Below, piece after piece: positions 12,347 to 23,000 of a stretch of 64,000 nucleotides of DNA. This DNA comes from Lentinula raphanica (lineage: Eukaryota > Basidiomycota > Agaricomycetes > Agaricales > Omphalotaceae), in NCBI GenBank assembly GCA_027919835.1, contig JANVFP010000014.1:248001-312000 (forward strand). The letters are read 5' to 3'. A model generated the notes under the pieces. The model saw nothing but the letters and a program-made list of their open reading frames with translations. It did no database searches and was not told the DNA's origin. How positions within the stretch are numbered: the stretch's first letter is position 1; the number at the start of each line of letters is the position of its first letter. A program made the translations under genes and the position numbers.

Positions 12347-14179
12347 TCAGAACCTCCACAATTTCAACGAATTGTCTCGTACACTAGGTCGTCTGCTCCT
12401 TCCACGTACAGCTACCGATACGACAGATTTTGTCACGTTGGTGTCTTCTCCGGATTCAGACTCCAGCTCAGAGTCAGACTCGTTGACACCATCATCGTCA
12501 AAGTTCCGCGAACCCGACGCTGAAAGTAATCGGGAAGAAGTAGGGTGAAAGGCGACGCTGCCTATGGAATCTTTGGGACGTTGTAAGGATGAAAACATTG
12601 AATATTCTGTGGGGATTATACCTTACCGGAATGTGCCAGAAAGTCCAGGGAAGGAAGTATTGTAGTTGGCTCGAAACTGGTATCAAGTGAAGACGTCTGT
12701 GAGTCAAGTTTGTATATCACCACATTCCCGTTCTGCAAAACAGAGGATGCGATCAACATAGTAGGCTTGTTGGAGGCGTGCTTTGAATCCAGATGGAACT
12801 AACCTGTCGTCCGACAGATAAATAGTTTCCACCGACATTTATATCAAACCTATGCTTCTGATTGGTTGACTCCTTGAAGGAAGGAGCATAACTCTGGACG
12901 TGAGCATCATGCACTGAGTTCAATGGCAAGAGCCCTGACGTATATATCTTCAGCGGTCGATCGGTGTTGTGCCGTATGTCCCAGCAAAATATACGGGTAT
13001 CCCTTCTGAAAGAAGCATAGAGTAAGTGCGGTTGAGAAGGGTTGAACTGTAGCTGGAATATCATCACTACTGTCAGAGCCACTCGGAAGCTGAGATGACA
13101 CTACAAACAAACACCTGCATAACGCCCGCCTGTACCCCTCCATCAAGGAACATCAGCGGGGCCGCCCCTTGAGACTCGCTGAATAATGCGATATTGGAGA
13201 TATTGGCATTGAGAGATCCGGCGGCGAATACATCTGACTCGTATGACGGACAGAAGGCCAGAGCAGATATTATACCTATCGTGACACAATTCTTCAGATG
13301 CAATATAGCAAACGGCAAGGATATTACGCGCCTTTCAGACCATCCTTACTACTCTTGTTTGGAATCGTCGCCAATCGTATACCTTCCCCAGGATACGAAA
13401 CGTCGAACACTTCAATAGCATTCTCGAAACCACAGTAAAGCCTTGGTCACGACTGGTTAGAGATTTGCAATTCACTTGACTAGGGCTTGTGATTTACTTC
13501 TGTGCTGTGAGATTGAAAGCAAGGCTATGGGGAGCTATGAATCGTTCACGATGGTCGATAATGGGGTAAGATGCTCTGCACTACCGACGACAGGATGAAC
13601 ACGGCGTTGAATGAATGAAGCGACATATACACTGACTCGGCCGTCAGAAGCGTCAAGGAGCTTCACAGGGCATTCGCGAACAGAAGAGATGAAACAGAAG
13701 GTAGCAGGGTCTGTCGAAGTCGCAGCTGGATACCACGCAAAGTCAACGATAGGGCTGGATTGGGGAAATTTGAGGGACGGTTGTGAGACTACAAAGCTCG
13801 ATTGTTAATATGATTACATCGGAAATGAGACAGATTTACTAGAGTTTGGCTGGTTGGAATCCGCGAAGTCACTGTTGAACGAAGACGGTTAGACATCACA
13901 CAATTAAAAAAACAAGTACCGTACAATCTCCCCAGATGATACGACCTGTCCTCGCAATGTGAGAGATGAACGGTGCCATCAGGAGACCTATTGACCTCAA
14001 ATCAGCATTCAACGTTCATCTCTAATCTGATTTAGTACAGAAGGACGGTTGTAGAAGAAAAAAGCTTGCCATTTGGTGATTCTTGCAAAGTTCTGAGGAT
14101 CATCTGTCAAGGCGAGAGCCACATCCAACGTTGGAGAGCGCGAGATATCGAATTGCGGTGGTTGCCAATGACCGTTCAT
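12347..14179 (-). CDS. WRAP53/TCAB1-like WD40 protein (Swt21-type)
   Basis: WD40 beta-propeller protein of the WRAP53/TCAB1 family (yeast relative Swt21). In animals the family binds CAB-box small Cajal-body RNAs and telomerase RNA; in fungi a role in RNP or spliceosome function is inferred. Peptides that fit the family, in order: SPDGTVHLSHCEDRSYHLGR (13.93-14.0 kb), PIVDFAWYPAATSTDPATFC and SVRECPVKLLDASDGR (13.63-13.77 kb), LAFCPSYESDVFAAGSLNAN (13.2 kb), MIFQLQFNPSQPHLLYASFR with RIFCWDIRHNTDRPLKIY (12.95-13.07 kb), FDINVGGNYLSVGRQ (12.8 kb), and a C-terminal GSVAFHPTSSRLLSASGSR followed by an acidic stretch and a basic tail ending SLKLWRF. About seven short introns. Start at 14179 (MNGHWQPPQFD) is the first in-frame ATG before the conserved part; a near-perfect palindrome lies about 90 bp upstream. 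Confidence 0.75.
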
Positions 14180-14568
14180 TAGAGGTTCAAATTTCAAAGC
14201 TGAAAGAGACGCTCGCCGAGCGCTAAAATAGGCTTCACATTTGGCTGCTGGCAGATCGTAACGGTGGCATTGGCTGCAAGCTTCAGCTTCAGGGCCTGAA
14301 GCTGAAGCTTGCAGCCAAAAGTTCAGGCTTCGACGTCACCTTTGCACGAATTACAACTCGATATTCACCTCAGACCTTTGTTCGTACCATTTGTTCTGTG
14401 TAAGGACTAGGTGATGATCCTGACCGCCCAGACAGCCCGAGAGTCTGATTGAAGAATGCCTTTATAGTACTACTAAAACTTGTAAATTTGATACCCAGTT
14501 CCGCCGTGTACTTATCGATACTGTCCGAGGGTTATGTATTTGGCAATACTGAGTTTTATTACCGAGTA
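14180..14568. other. Spacer with strong palindrome
   Basis: About 390 bp between the WD40 gene start and the amidotransferase stop. The notable content is the inverted repeat at 14270-14318, annotated separately. Confidence 0.5.
14270..14318. repeat. 24-bp-arm inverted repeat, 1-nt spacer
   Basis: Left arm 14270-14293 (begins TTGGCTGCAAGCTTCAGC), centre G at 14294, right arm 14295-14318 is its exact reverse complement. The arms are internally repetitive (AGCTTC / GAAGCT). It lies upstream of the WD40 gene start and could extrude as a cruciform or form an RNA hairpin in a 5' leader. Confidence 0.95.
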
Positions 14569-15575
14569 TCATACCCCCAGTATCTTCCACAACACTCTCC
14601 CGACCACCTCACCATCGCCATAGACTCTATCACCCAAAGCATCTTGCCGTCTATCGACATCCTCCTTCAAGGCATCAGTAATGATTCCTTGACTTGCACG
14701 CTTAGCCGTCATTGTAGACACGATCTGGCGAGTAAACTCTGGGTGACCTTGGATGGTGATGATTTGTATGTCAGATAACGAAATGGATTCGGGAGCAGAA
14801 TCGGGTGACGAGGATGGAGGGGAAAGGTTGGATCTTGACTCGACCGTAGGTGTATAATGATAACTGGTTCCGAATGTAGATACCATTCCCTGATTCATTG
14901 ATACATCCGTCGACGCGAGGAGATGAAATCCTGGCGGAACGAACGGGACATGATCTTGATGCATTTCTTGAATGTTCTGTGAGTAGGACAATGAGCCAAC
15001 AAATATTCTATGCAATCTGCAGACTCTACTCACAAGCTCATCGCCTAACCCAAATACAACCTTCCCCATATCAGTAAGTCGGATATTGGTTGGTCCAACC
15101 TCCCACTTGCCATCATTTTTCACGCAAGTGCCTCCAAGCGCAAGAGATACAATCTGATGTCCAAAACAAATACCAAAGATCCTGACCTTTGAGTGGTTCC
15201 TCACTAGATTAGCAGTGAATTCAATCAACCTATGAATCCAAGCAAGGTCGGCGTAAGCGGATGCGGCTGAAGATGATAGCAATATGAGACAGTGAACATC
15301 GAAAGATTCATGACAAGATGGTACAGACCACTCCCGGTGTACATGAAAGCGTCATAACTATCGATCTCATCTTCAGAAGGATATTCCATCTTGTGTACAA
15401 CATCGTATGCATCCATGGTGAACTCCCACCCGAGTTCAACTGGAAGAGATTTGCGCATCAAATCGTGGAATATCTTAGGATATTCGCCATGTTCTGCAAC
15501 AACCTCCTTCATCGGTACATCGCAGACAAGCAGCGCAATTGTTTGCGTCTCGTAGAAATGGAAGTCATGGTACAA
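14569..15575 (-). CDS. Class I glutamine amidotransferase-like protein
   Basis: GATase class I fold protein similar to stand-alone fungal glutamine amidotransferase-like proteins (yeast YLR126C type). It would hydrolyse glutamine or a related gamma-glutamyl bond; the acceptor is unknown. Visible: N-terminal strand IALLVCDVPMKEVVAEHGEY, the YDAFMYTGS oxyanion strand-loop, nucleophile elbow FGICFGHQIVSLALGG (catalytic Cys) and the His/Glu pair in IQGHPEFTRQIV. Two introns are clear: about 15270-15331 after YTGS, and about 14978-15033 after FGLGDEL. The C-terminus ends RVLWKILGV. The start is uncertain: no in-frame ATG precedes the first beta strand, while an ATG at 15568 is one base out of frame, so a small upstream exon or an indel is likely. 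The ~730-bp repeat array begins about 70 bp upstream. Confidence 0.8.
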
Positions 15576-15650
15576 GTGAGATAAGCGCTTAAGTTATAAT
15601 TACTATAGAACGGCGCTACTTACTGCTGGCCATAGCAGGCCTAACTTTTT

Positions 15651-16380
15651 GGGGCGCTATCCATGTGTGTGGCGGATACCGATACCGGATAGCGATTGTG
15701 TCATCAACATAGCCACTGGATGATCATGTGCTCTCTTAGCCCTAATCCTATATCAACACTTTAAGAGGATATTGGCCCAAGAATTTGGACATTCCTGGGC
15801 TCAGCTAGTATGTAAGTTTAGTATAATGAGTGATATGGTGGTTGCACTGTACATTTAGGTACAGTATGAAATAAAGATTTACAAAACTCAAAAGTTGACC
15901 TTAAGCGCTCGAGCGCATGTGGAATGATGAAAATGGCTTGGTCACCGGCACGACAAAGCATATATGTCGTGCCGGTGGAATCCAGAATTTCCATATCAGT
16001 ATTATTTCCCAATGACCGAGCTTTTTCACAGTGTTAAGATATCAAACCTTGCTCAAAAAAATCTAGCAGCCTTGTCAGACTACTCTGACTGCTTCAATGG
16101 ATTCAAATACACAAAGAACAAGGCTTTTTGAATGCATTTCATGGGTTCAATCATTGAAATCCTTGCACCTTCAATTTAGAGATGTAGTATGCTCTCAAAT
16201 ATACACAAAATAGCTCAGTATGTTCACTCAATGTGTCAAATCAATATATCAGACTCTCAAGAGCCTTGTCAAGGTAACAAACGTTGAAGAGCTCTTTTTC
16301 TTCCTTTTCTTTTTTTCCTTTTTTGGAAAATTTCCTTTTTGATTTATTTTCTCAGATCCCACATACATTGCTATCGGGCC
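15651..16380. repeat. ~730-bp repeat unit, copy 1
   Basis: Begins GGGGCGCTATCCATGTG and ends CATTGCTATCGGGCC. Identical by eye to copy 2 except for one extra T in the run near 16336-16340. The ends are imperfectly inverted (GGGGCGCTATC against GGCCCGATAGC read from the other end). TAACTTTT occurs at the outer left edge (15642-15649) and again directly after copy 2 (17117-17124), compatible with an 8-bp target duplication around the whole array. Internal features: CGCTATCC/GGATAGCG arms at the left end, a 12-bp palindrome GCGCTCGAGCGC (15905-15916) and a 13-bp-arm hairpin (15943-15977). Any 60-codon open frames inside are not convincing. Classification (TIR element or other) is inference. Confidence 0.85.
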
Positions 16381-16387
16381 ACTTTTT

Positions 16388-17116
16388 GGGGCGCTATCCA
16401 TGTGTGTGGCGGATACCGATACCGGATAGCGATTGTGTCATCAACATAGCCACTGGATGATCATGTGCTCTCTTAGCCCTAATCCTATATCAACACTTTA
16501 AGAGGATATTGGCCCAAGAATTTGGACATTCCTGGGCTCAGCTAGTATGTAAGTTTAGTATAATGAGTGATATGGTGGTTGCACTGTACATTTAGGTACA
16601 GTATGAAATAAAGATTTACAAAACTCAAAAGTTGACCTTAAGCGCTCGAGCGCATGTGGAATGATGAAAATGGCTTGGTCACCGGCACGACAAAGCATAT
16701 ATGTCGTGCCGGTGGAATCCAGAATTTCCATATCAGTATTATTTCCCAATGACCGAGCTTTTTCACAGTGTTAAGATATCAAACCTTGCTCAAAAAAATC
16801 TAGCAGCCTTGTCAGACTACTCTGACTGCTTCAATGGATTCAAATACACAAAGAACAAGGCTTTTTGAATGCATTTCATGGGTTCAATCATTGAAATCCT
16901 TGCACCTTCAATTTAGAGATGTAGTATGCTCTCAAATATACACAAAATAGCTCAGTATGTTCACTCAATGTGTCAAATCAATATATCAGACTCTCAAGAG
17001 CCTTGTCAAGGTAACAAACGTTGAAGAGCTCTTTTTCTTCCTTTTCTTTTTTTCCTTTTTTGGAAAATTTCCTTTTGATTTATTTTCTCAGATCCCACAT
17101 ACATTGCTATCGGGCC
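16388..17116. repeat. ~730-bp repeat unit, copy 2
   Basis: Direct tandem repeat of copy 1 at an offset of 737 bp, separated from it by ACTTTTT (16381-16387), which looks like a shortened copy of the flanking TAACTTTT. Near-perfect identity implies very recent duplication, gene conversion, or an assembly duplication. Confidence 0.85.
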
Positions 17117-17493
17117 TAACTTTTGCGTAACTTGCTTGTTTTCAGAGCTGAAACGTTTTCAATCCAGTCAGATGTTTGCCACCAGTCTTGAATTATTTAT
17201 TATCAGCAAGCCACTGGCTGAATGCCGGTGAGACCCACATTCCTGACACAAATCTATCTCACCAGTTCATGAAGAGCTCTTCAAAAAAACCTCTCATGAC
17301 TGAGCCTGGCCTAGGGCCAGACGAAAGTCTGGCATATACTTACATGAATATTCCTGAGCTTCACTCCTTGAAAGCTCCCTTGACAACGTCTCGCACATGA
17401 GATATCGTCAGTGCTAGCATATCTTCCCACCTTGCCGTCTTGAATGGCATTCAAAGCAGTGAGATGGGAGCTATTCTCGACGTTCAAACCGAT
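17117..17493. other. Spacer with disrupted open frame
   Basis: A plus-strand open stretch from about 17412 (after a CAG) reads LAVLNGIQSSEMGAILDVQT and runs into the transposon at 17494. It resumes in the same frame after the second target duplication at 18079 (SRYFYYDRFVLKIC, then stop). The gene, if any, is not recognised. Confidence 0.45.
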
Positions 17494-18070
17494 TAGCGCT
17501 GTGTCAGAAACTTTTTGTCGCTTGTTTTTAACTGTCAGAAACTCAGACGAGTTGGGACCATTTCTAGCATATGTTTTTAACATGTTTTTGACAAGAATGT
17601 TAATAACTGCCAGAAACTTGTTAAAAACAATAAATGACATGTCATAAAGTGTCAAAAACTATAAAGAGGTTCCTCCTCCTCCATATCAATGATTTCCAGT
17701 GAGCAGATGAACGTACAATGAAAGGATCATCAGCTAAGTCTTCCTCCGCACTGCTGAAACTGATGACACAAGTGCTGTTGTCGAGGTCATATGGGTCTGG
17801 ATCAGTGAATAGTGCATATAATGATCTGCTGGTGTTGGCATTGAAATGAAAATTGTCTGTGCAAGATGCAACACAAATTTCACTAAATATTGGACCACTG
17901 GGCAACAACTGTCGGGCAATGGACATGGAGTAAAGGCACTGATCTATTCTGAGTTTCTGACAGTTTCTGACAGTCACTTTCAGAGGTCTTTGTCAGAAAC
18001 GTTTTTAACAGTGTTAAAAACATGTCAAAACTCAGGTGTTAATAACACACGACTTTCTGACACAGCGCTA
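17494..18070. mobile_element. Non-autonomous hAT-like TIR element, 577 bp
   Basis: Perfect terminal inverted repeats TAGCGCTGTGTCAGAAA (17494-17510) and TTTCTGACACAGCGCTA (18054-18070). Perfect 8-bp target-site duplication AAACCGAT at 17486-17493 and 18071-18078. TIR start TAGCG fits the hAT 5' YARNG pattern, and 8-bp duplications are the hAT norm. The interior carries many subterminal motifs (TGTCAGAAAC, GTTTTTAAC) on both strands. No intact transposase; internal open frames of about 110 codons are unrecognised. Classification as a hAT MITE is inference from the ends. Confidence 0.88.
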
Positions 18071-18208
18071 AAACCGATTCCAGATATTTCTACTATGACC
18101 GTTTTGTCTTAAAGATATGCTAGACCTAGATTCTTGTCTCCGTTCAGAAATCAATAACTCTGATCTCGCTGCTGATGCTACAGGTGAATTCTGACCGTAC
18201 GGTATACT

Positions 18209-18611
18209 AGGACCCCGGAAAACCCCTACGAGGTCGTTTCCGGAAGTGCCAAAATTTCCGGGTCACTTTTTGACCTAAAATTTCCGGGACAGATCCTCAG
18301 ACCTCCCAAAGGGTCAAAAATTTCCGGGACATCGCTCAAAGGTGGATCAATTTTGTGAAAAAACTTCCTAATATGGAAAATTTTTCTCCGCCTGGTCCGC
18401 CTGGAGGCTGGACCAGGCTCCCATATAGGGCAAAATTTTCCGGGTCATGGTCAAACCTGGTTCAAAATGGTCAAAATTTCCGGGTCAAAATGATCAATCG
18501 TCCTTCCCAAAATCGCCAAATTTTCCGTGTAACTGACCATTCCTAGAGCCCAAAATCTCAAAAATTTTCCGGGACAGGGAAACGAGTTCATAGGTGGCTT
18601 TCCGGGGTCCT
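18209..18611. mobile_element. Second TIR MITE, 403 bp, with AAATTTCCGGG repeats
   Basis: Inverted ends AGGACCCCGGAAAACCCC at the left and, read from the right, AGGACCCCGGAAAGCCAC (13 bp perfect, similarity continuing). Perfect 8-bp target duplication GGTATACT at 18201-18208 and 18612-18619. About seven interior copies of AAAATTTCCGGG(T/A)CA. No coding capacity. The 8-bp duplication suggests hAT-like mobilisation, but the TIR does not match the YARNG consensus well. Confidence 0.88.
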
Positions 18612-18619
18612 GGTATACT

Positions 18620-20016
18620 GTACTTACTAGTTACTTAAGTTCCTCGGAGTCCTACCATTCACACTATCTTGTATGACATATTGGACTTCGAGTTGAGTCC
18701 GAATCCGGGGAATATGGTGATCTTATCCTCCGGAATCGTCTAGATGATGTTGTAGTAGGTAGTTTTCTTCCTTCAGGATATTCATCCCGCAGTGGTCGGT
18801 TTTCTTACTGACTTCATGACCTCTGTAACCGCGCCGGATGGCCTTGAATCAACTTGGAGATGATCAAAAGCGATCCAGCTCCGTTCCAGGGTATTTATTT
18901 TCCCAGTTGATTCACAGTGAGGCTTCCGTAGATTATCCTTGCCAACAAAGTCACGGATAAAAACTACTTACATAGATCTGGTTCATCCGAGACGGTTCTG
19001 CTTCGGAGTGAAATAAGGGCGTTGGCCGCCTCATGTACCATCCATGTAGTCTCATGTTTATGAACAATTGTCACTAAAGGAGAACGGAGTTGTACTGCCA
19101 GTGTACTGCTGGACTGTTTTGAACATCACCGTTGTGCATGACGGATGAGTATAGAAACCACGTACCAAGTTCCAACACGTACTTCATAGTACCGAGGATA
19201 AGAGAGAACAAGGCTAAATCTAGGTCAGGCGGAACATTTTAGGTCGCCTGAACTATTGGTAGTTATTAAAAGCAGTAGTGATGACTGGCTGCTCCAGACC
19301 ACAAGAAGGAAACATTCACCAGGTACGCCACCCAGAAAGAGATATTTTCACGGTACATAATTGATTGGTCCAGGATATATCCGCCTACATATCGATTGAA
19401 GACAGGACTGAAAAGTCTGTTGGGACTTCAAAACGAACATTCCGGTTGGATCCCATGCAGTGGATTTCTTGCAGTTGGAATTAACGGGAATATATTCGGG
19501 AAAGATTGAGAGGGGTGGGTACGATTTAGGAGGATCCGCGATGCGGCCTCGCAGAAATTGCTCGTGTAGGATGCGACAACAAAGACAGTAGTGAGAGAAT
19601 GTTATGAGAAGCAGTATCACACTGCCCACGGTGCATTTCGGATGAGTACATTGACGAATGCTATGCCCCAGGTGGCCAGTCTAACATTACCTTGCAGTCT
19701 GGTGGATTTAATTTGTGAACAGGCTGCAGTACTACGGCTGTAGTGGTGGCATGAGGGAGATGGCCATATGCGATACCAAAACCTCGTGCTACGAACTACA
19801 TTTTTCCACGGTTTTCAAGTTCTGTGCCTTGATCAATTACTTCACTTTCCTCCTACCATACATGTTCCTTCAAGTCATTTTGTCACTCGCTTTGTTCTTT
19901 CTATAGAACAGTTCATCTCCACGAGCCATTCCTTACATATCCGCCTGCTCCTTACCTTCTTACCATCACCATCATCATCACTGTCCACGGAGCCGCTTTT
20001 GCTTTTCATCGCGAAG
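18620..20016. other. 1.4-kb region without a confident gene
   Basis: A minus-strand open stretch at 19348-19629 (GRIADPPKSYPPLSIFPEY ... ICRRIYPGPINYVP) looks protein-like, with a possible hydrophobic exon upstream (ATWGIAFVNVLIRNAPWA near 19660). It may be a fragment of a membrane protein gene, but I could not assemble a complete model. The remainder is promoter for the plus-strand gene at 20017. Confidence 0.4.
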
Positions 20017-23000
20017 ATGAATGACAAACAGGATAATTTCCACCATCTGAATTCAACAACGCTTTTGTCTTCACATCTGCAACCAAGTACTCTTGTAGCT
20101 GTGGCAACTATTTTCCTTGCCGGATCAGCCATTCTTTGGAAGTCTAATATACGCCTTGGAAATTTCGGGCTGCTCATCAAGGGCTCTGAACAGGATCAGC
20201 AAGGTATGTGGCTTGTTACCTGGTAGAGACCTGTCATTCTCAACGAGTTTGCGCGGCAGCCGCAGCTTTGGACGACGAACACGACCCGCATGGTGGGTTT
20301 TCTGCGGTTATATGTCTCGGACGATTGATGACTCAACGCTTCAACGTTTAATCACTTTGACAGACGTTCACGAAGGCACCAATCACAACGATGGCTCAAA
20401 ATTCCATGCTTCGAGGTCAAAAGAACGTCGTAAGAGAAGAAAAGATCCAATGAAGGAGTTGTTGAAAGGGGGTAAAAAAGCGAAAGATCTTGCGAAATTG
20501 TTGAAGCATGTCGACTTGCCCGGTTCCAACGACCCGAACCCGTCATCTGCTCCTAATTCAGCACAAGCAGCACAGGAACCGTCATCAAGCACGATTCGAC
20601 TCAACCGCAATCGTAGTGTCTCCCGTTCTGAATTCGGAACTCGTGACCCTTCGGTATCGTTTTCTTCCAGATCTGTTTCAATTTCTTCTGTAGCAGGCGA
20701 GTCTACGCGAGGCGGCCTTTCTGGCGACGACTTCGACGACCAGGATCAGGAGAAAGACCTGGCGTTGACGGTCGTGCCTTCATCGCCTACGCCTCATTCG
20801 GAGGTTAATTCCGTCCATTCCCCTACCGTTTCTTATGCCAGCACACCTTCACTTGCTGTCTCCATGTTCTCGATGGATTCTGTTAATACAGCAGACACAT
20901 CGCTTCAATCTGCGAATCACCTAGACTTAGACCCTTCTTTCGACGAAGCAGGACACGCTCCCCTTGCCACCTCATTACCTCAACCGACTTCCCAAAATAT
21001 CCGGCACAACAAGAATAGTAATATCAAAAATAGTACAGATAACCTTGCCACCAATCAGCTCAATATCGACAACCCTGATGTATCACCTGCCATGCTCGGC
21101 CCATCGCAGTCCATGCCTTCCAACGCTCCGTCCACTCAATTAAAGGATACAGCTGAATTTCTATCTACCACGCTCCTCGTGAATACTGCTTCATCCACTT
21201 CTTCTCGGGCCGAAAAACCCCCTCGGTTTCGGTCTCAATCGCGTCATGAACCAGCCTCAACATCTGGAGTAGGAATAGGATTCTCAACTTCGATGCCGAT
21301 TTACTCAACAGTCCATGCTCCTGGTGCTGATACAAGACTAGAATCCAATTACATGGACGGGGAGCCCATTGGGACCGGGGATCATTCTCCCTTGTCTACT
21401 TTTTTCAGTTACCCCACACTCAATGCGAGCTCTGGGTCAGTTTCAGCGAACGATTCTGCTCCCAGTTCCAGTAAGGCAAGTTCTAGCGCAGGTGTAGGCA
21501 CCCCGCCACCGTCTGGGAGCACCAACTCCACTAGCCTGTCTACTCAAACCCAAATTGCATCATTACGAGGTGCACTCGAGGCTTCTAAGAAACGAGAAGA
21601 AGAAACGAGAGGAAGAGAGGAGAAAACGCGAAGCGAGTTGGAAAGGTTAGTGAACGAGCTCAAAGTATTACGTTGGGAGGGAAATGCCTGGCGGCGGAGA
21701 GAAGGAGAGGTAAAGCCTTTCCCTGTATTGATCACTACTACTTTTACTGACCATCATTGTCATACTACTAGCTTCAAACGCAAATCCAACAGCTCGTGCA
21801 TCAATTACAATCCTACTCAGCCTATTTTGCACAACCTCAGTTCCCTCATTTGCAGAATCTAGCCATTCCACAACCCCAACGCGCTTCTGGCAAAACCTCT
21901 AAAGCGAAACGATCCCACACACAGAGCCGAAGCTCACCTGCGTCTTCGCGATCCACATCTAAATCGTCAAGACCGTCGCGTAGTTCTCATGCTTCACCCA
22001 TTCCGCCTTTGACGCAACTCCCGGAAAGTCAAACCATGAGTCAGGGAACTTCTTCTCCATCTTTGGGCTCACCTACTGTTCCTCCGAGCAGAATGTTCTC
22101 CCCATCCTCAACGTTCTCACCCGGTCATTTCTCGACACCGTTTTTCCCGAATGCGCAAACCACTGGACCCTTTTCTCCCTCATCTTCTTTCAGCATGTTT
22201 TCTCCGACTGGTTCTCTTGGTGGCATGCCTTTCGCGAGTCCTCATATAGGCATGGTCTCCCCTCTCAGCCCTCAATCTCCGTACCTACCATATCCCACCT
22301 ATTCTGCCTACGGCGGCTTCTCGCAGAGTCAAAACCAGGCCAACGGGAATGGCAGTTCTTCTAACGGAGCTAAGATGCATCCGATGCAATTTCTCACTAT
22401 GTTGAACAGCAATGGCAAGGGTAACGGCACTGGTACCGGCCCCGGTGCTGAAACAGGCGGCACCATGAGCACATCGTCCACCATGTCCTCTTTGACAACT
22501 GAATCAACTGACTCTACGTCGCCGGAATTGACGATGTCTCCAAGTCCCGCACCTGGACCTTCCCGAGAACGAGGCAGGAAAAGAGGGCGCGGTGCAATGA
22601 ATGGTACGGGAAATCATGACCGTGTCCTGGGTACGTACGGTTCTGAGTATCAGTACGGTTACTCGTACGGTTACCCTTACCCGTATCCCGTACCAAGTCC
22701 GTATCATGCCTATCCCGGACCCGGGGGTATGCAAGGAGAAAACGGTAAAGACGGTGAGGAGTCGAGCGAAGCCAGGAATAGCTATGATTCCGACCCCGGA
22801 CATGACGTAGATGGGGAAGTCAATGAGCTGCTGGCTGGTTCCATCTTGAAACGGCCTGAGAGTATGATGGGACTCAGGAGATCGGGTTCGGGAGGATCTT
22901 CAAAATCCAAATCCACGAAAGCAAGTCTGCGGATGTCGCCGATGAAGGACATGGAACTGGGTGATGAACCGGGAGATGGACATCAGCTTGTCAACGATGG

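Noticed and set aside
15818..16012. 64-codon open frame present in both 730-bp copies
   Set aside because: Identical only because the DNA is duplicated; it spans the hairpin and has no protein-like features.
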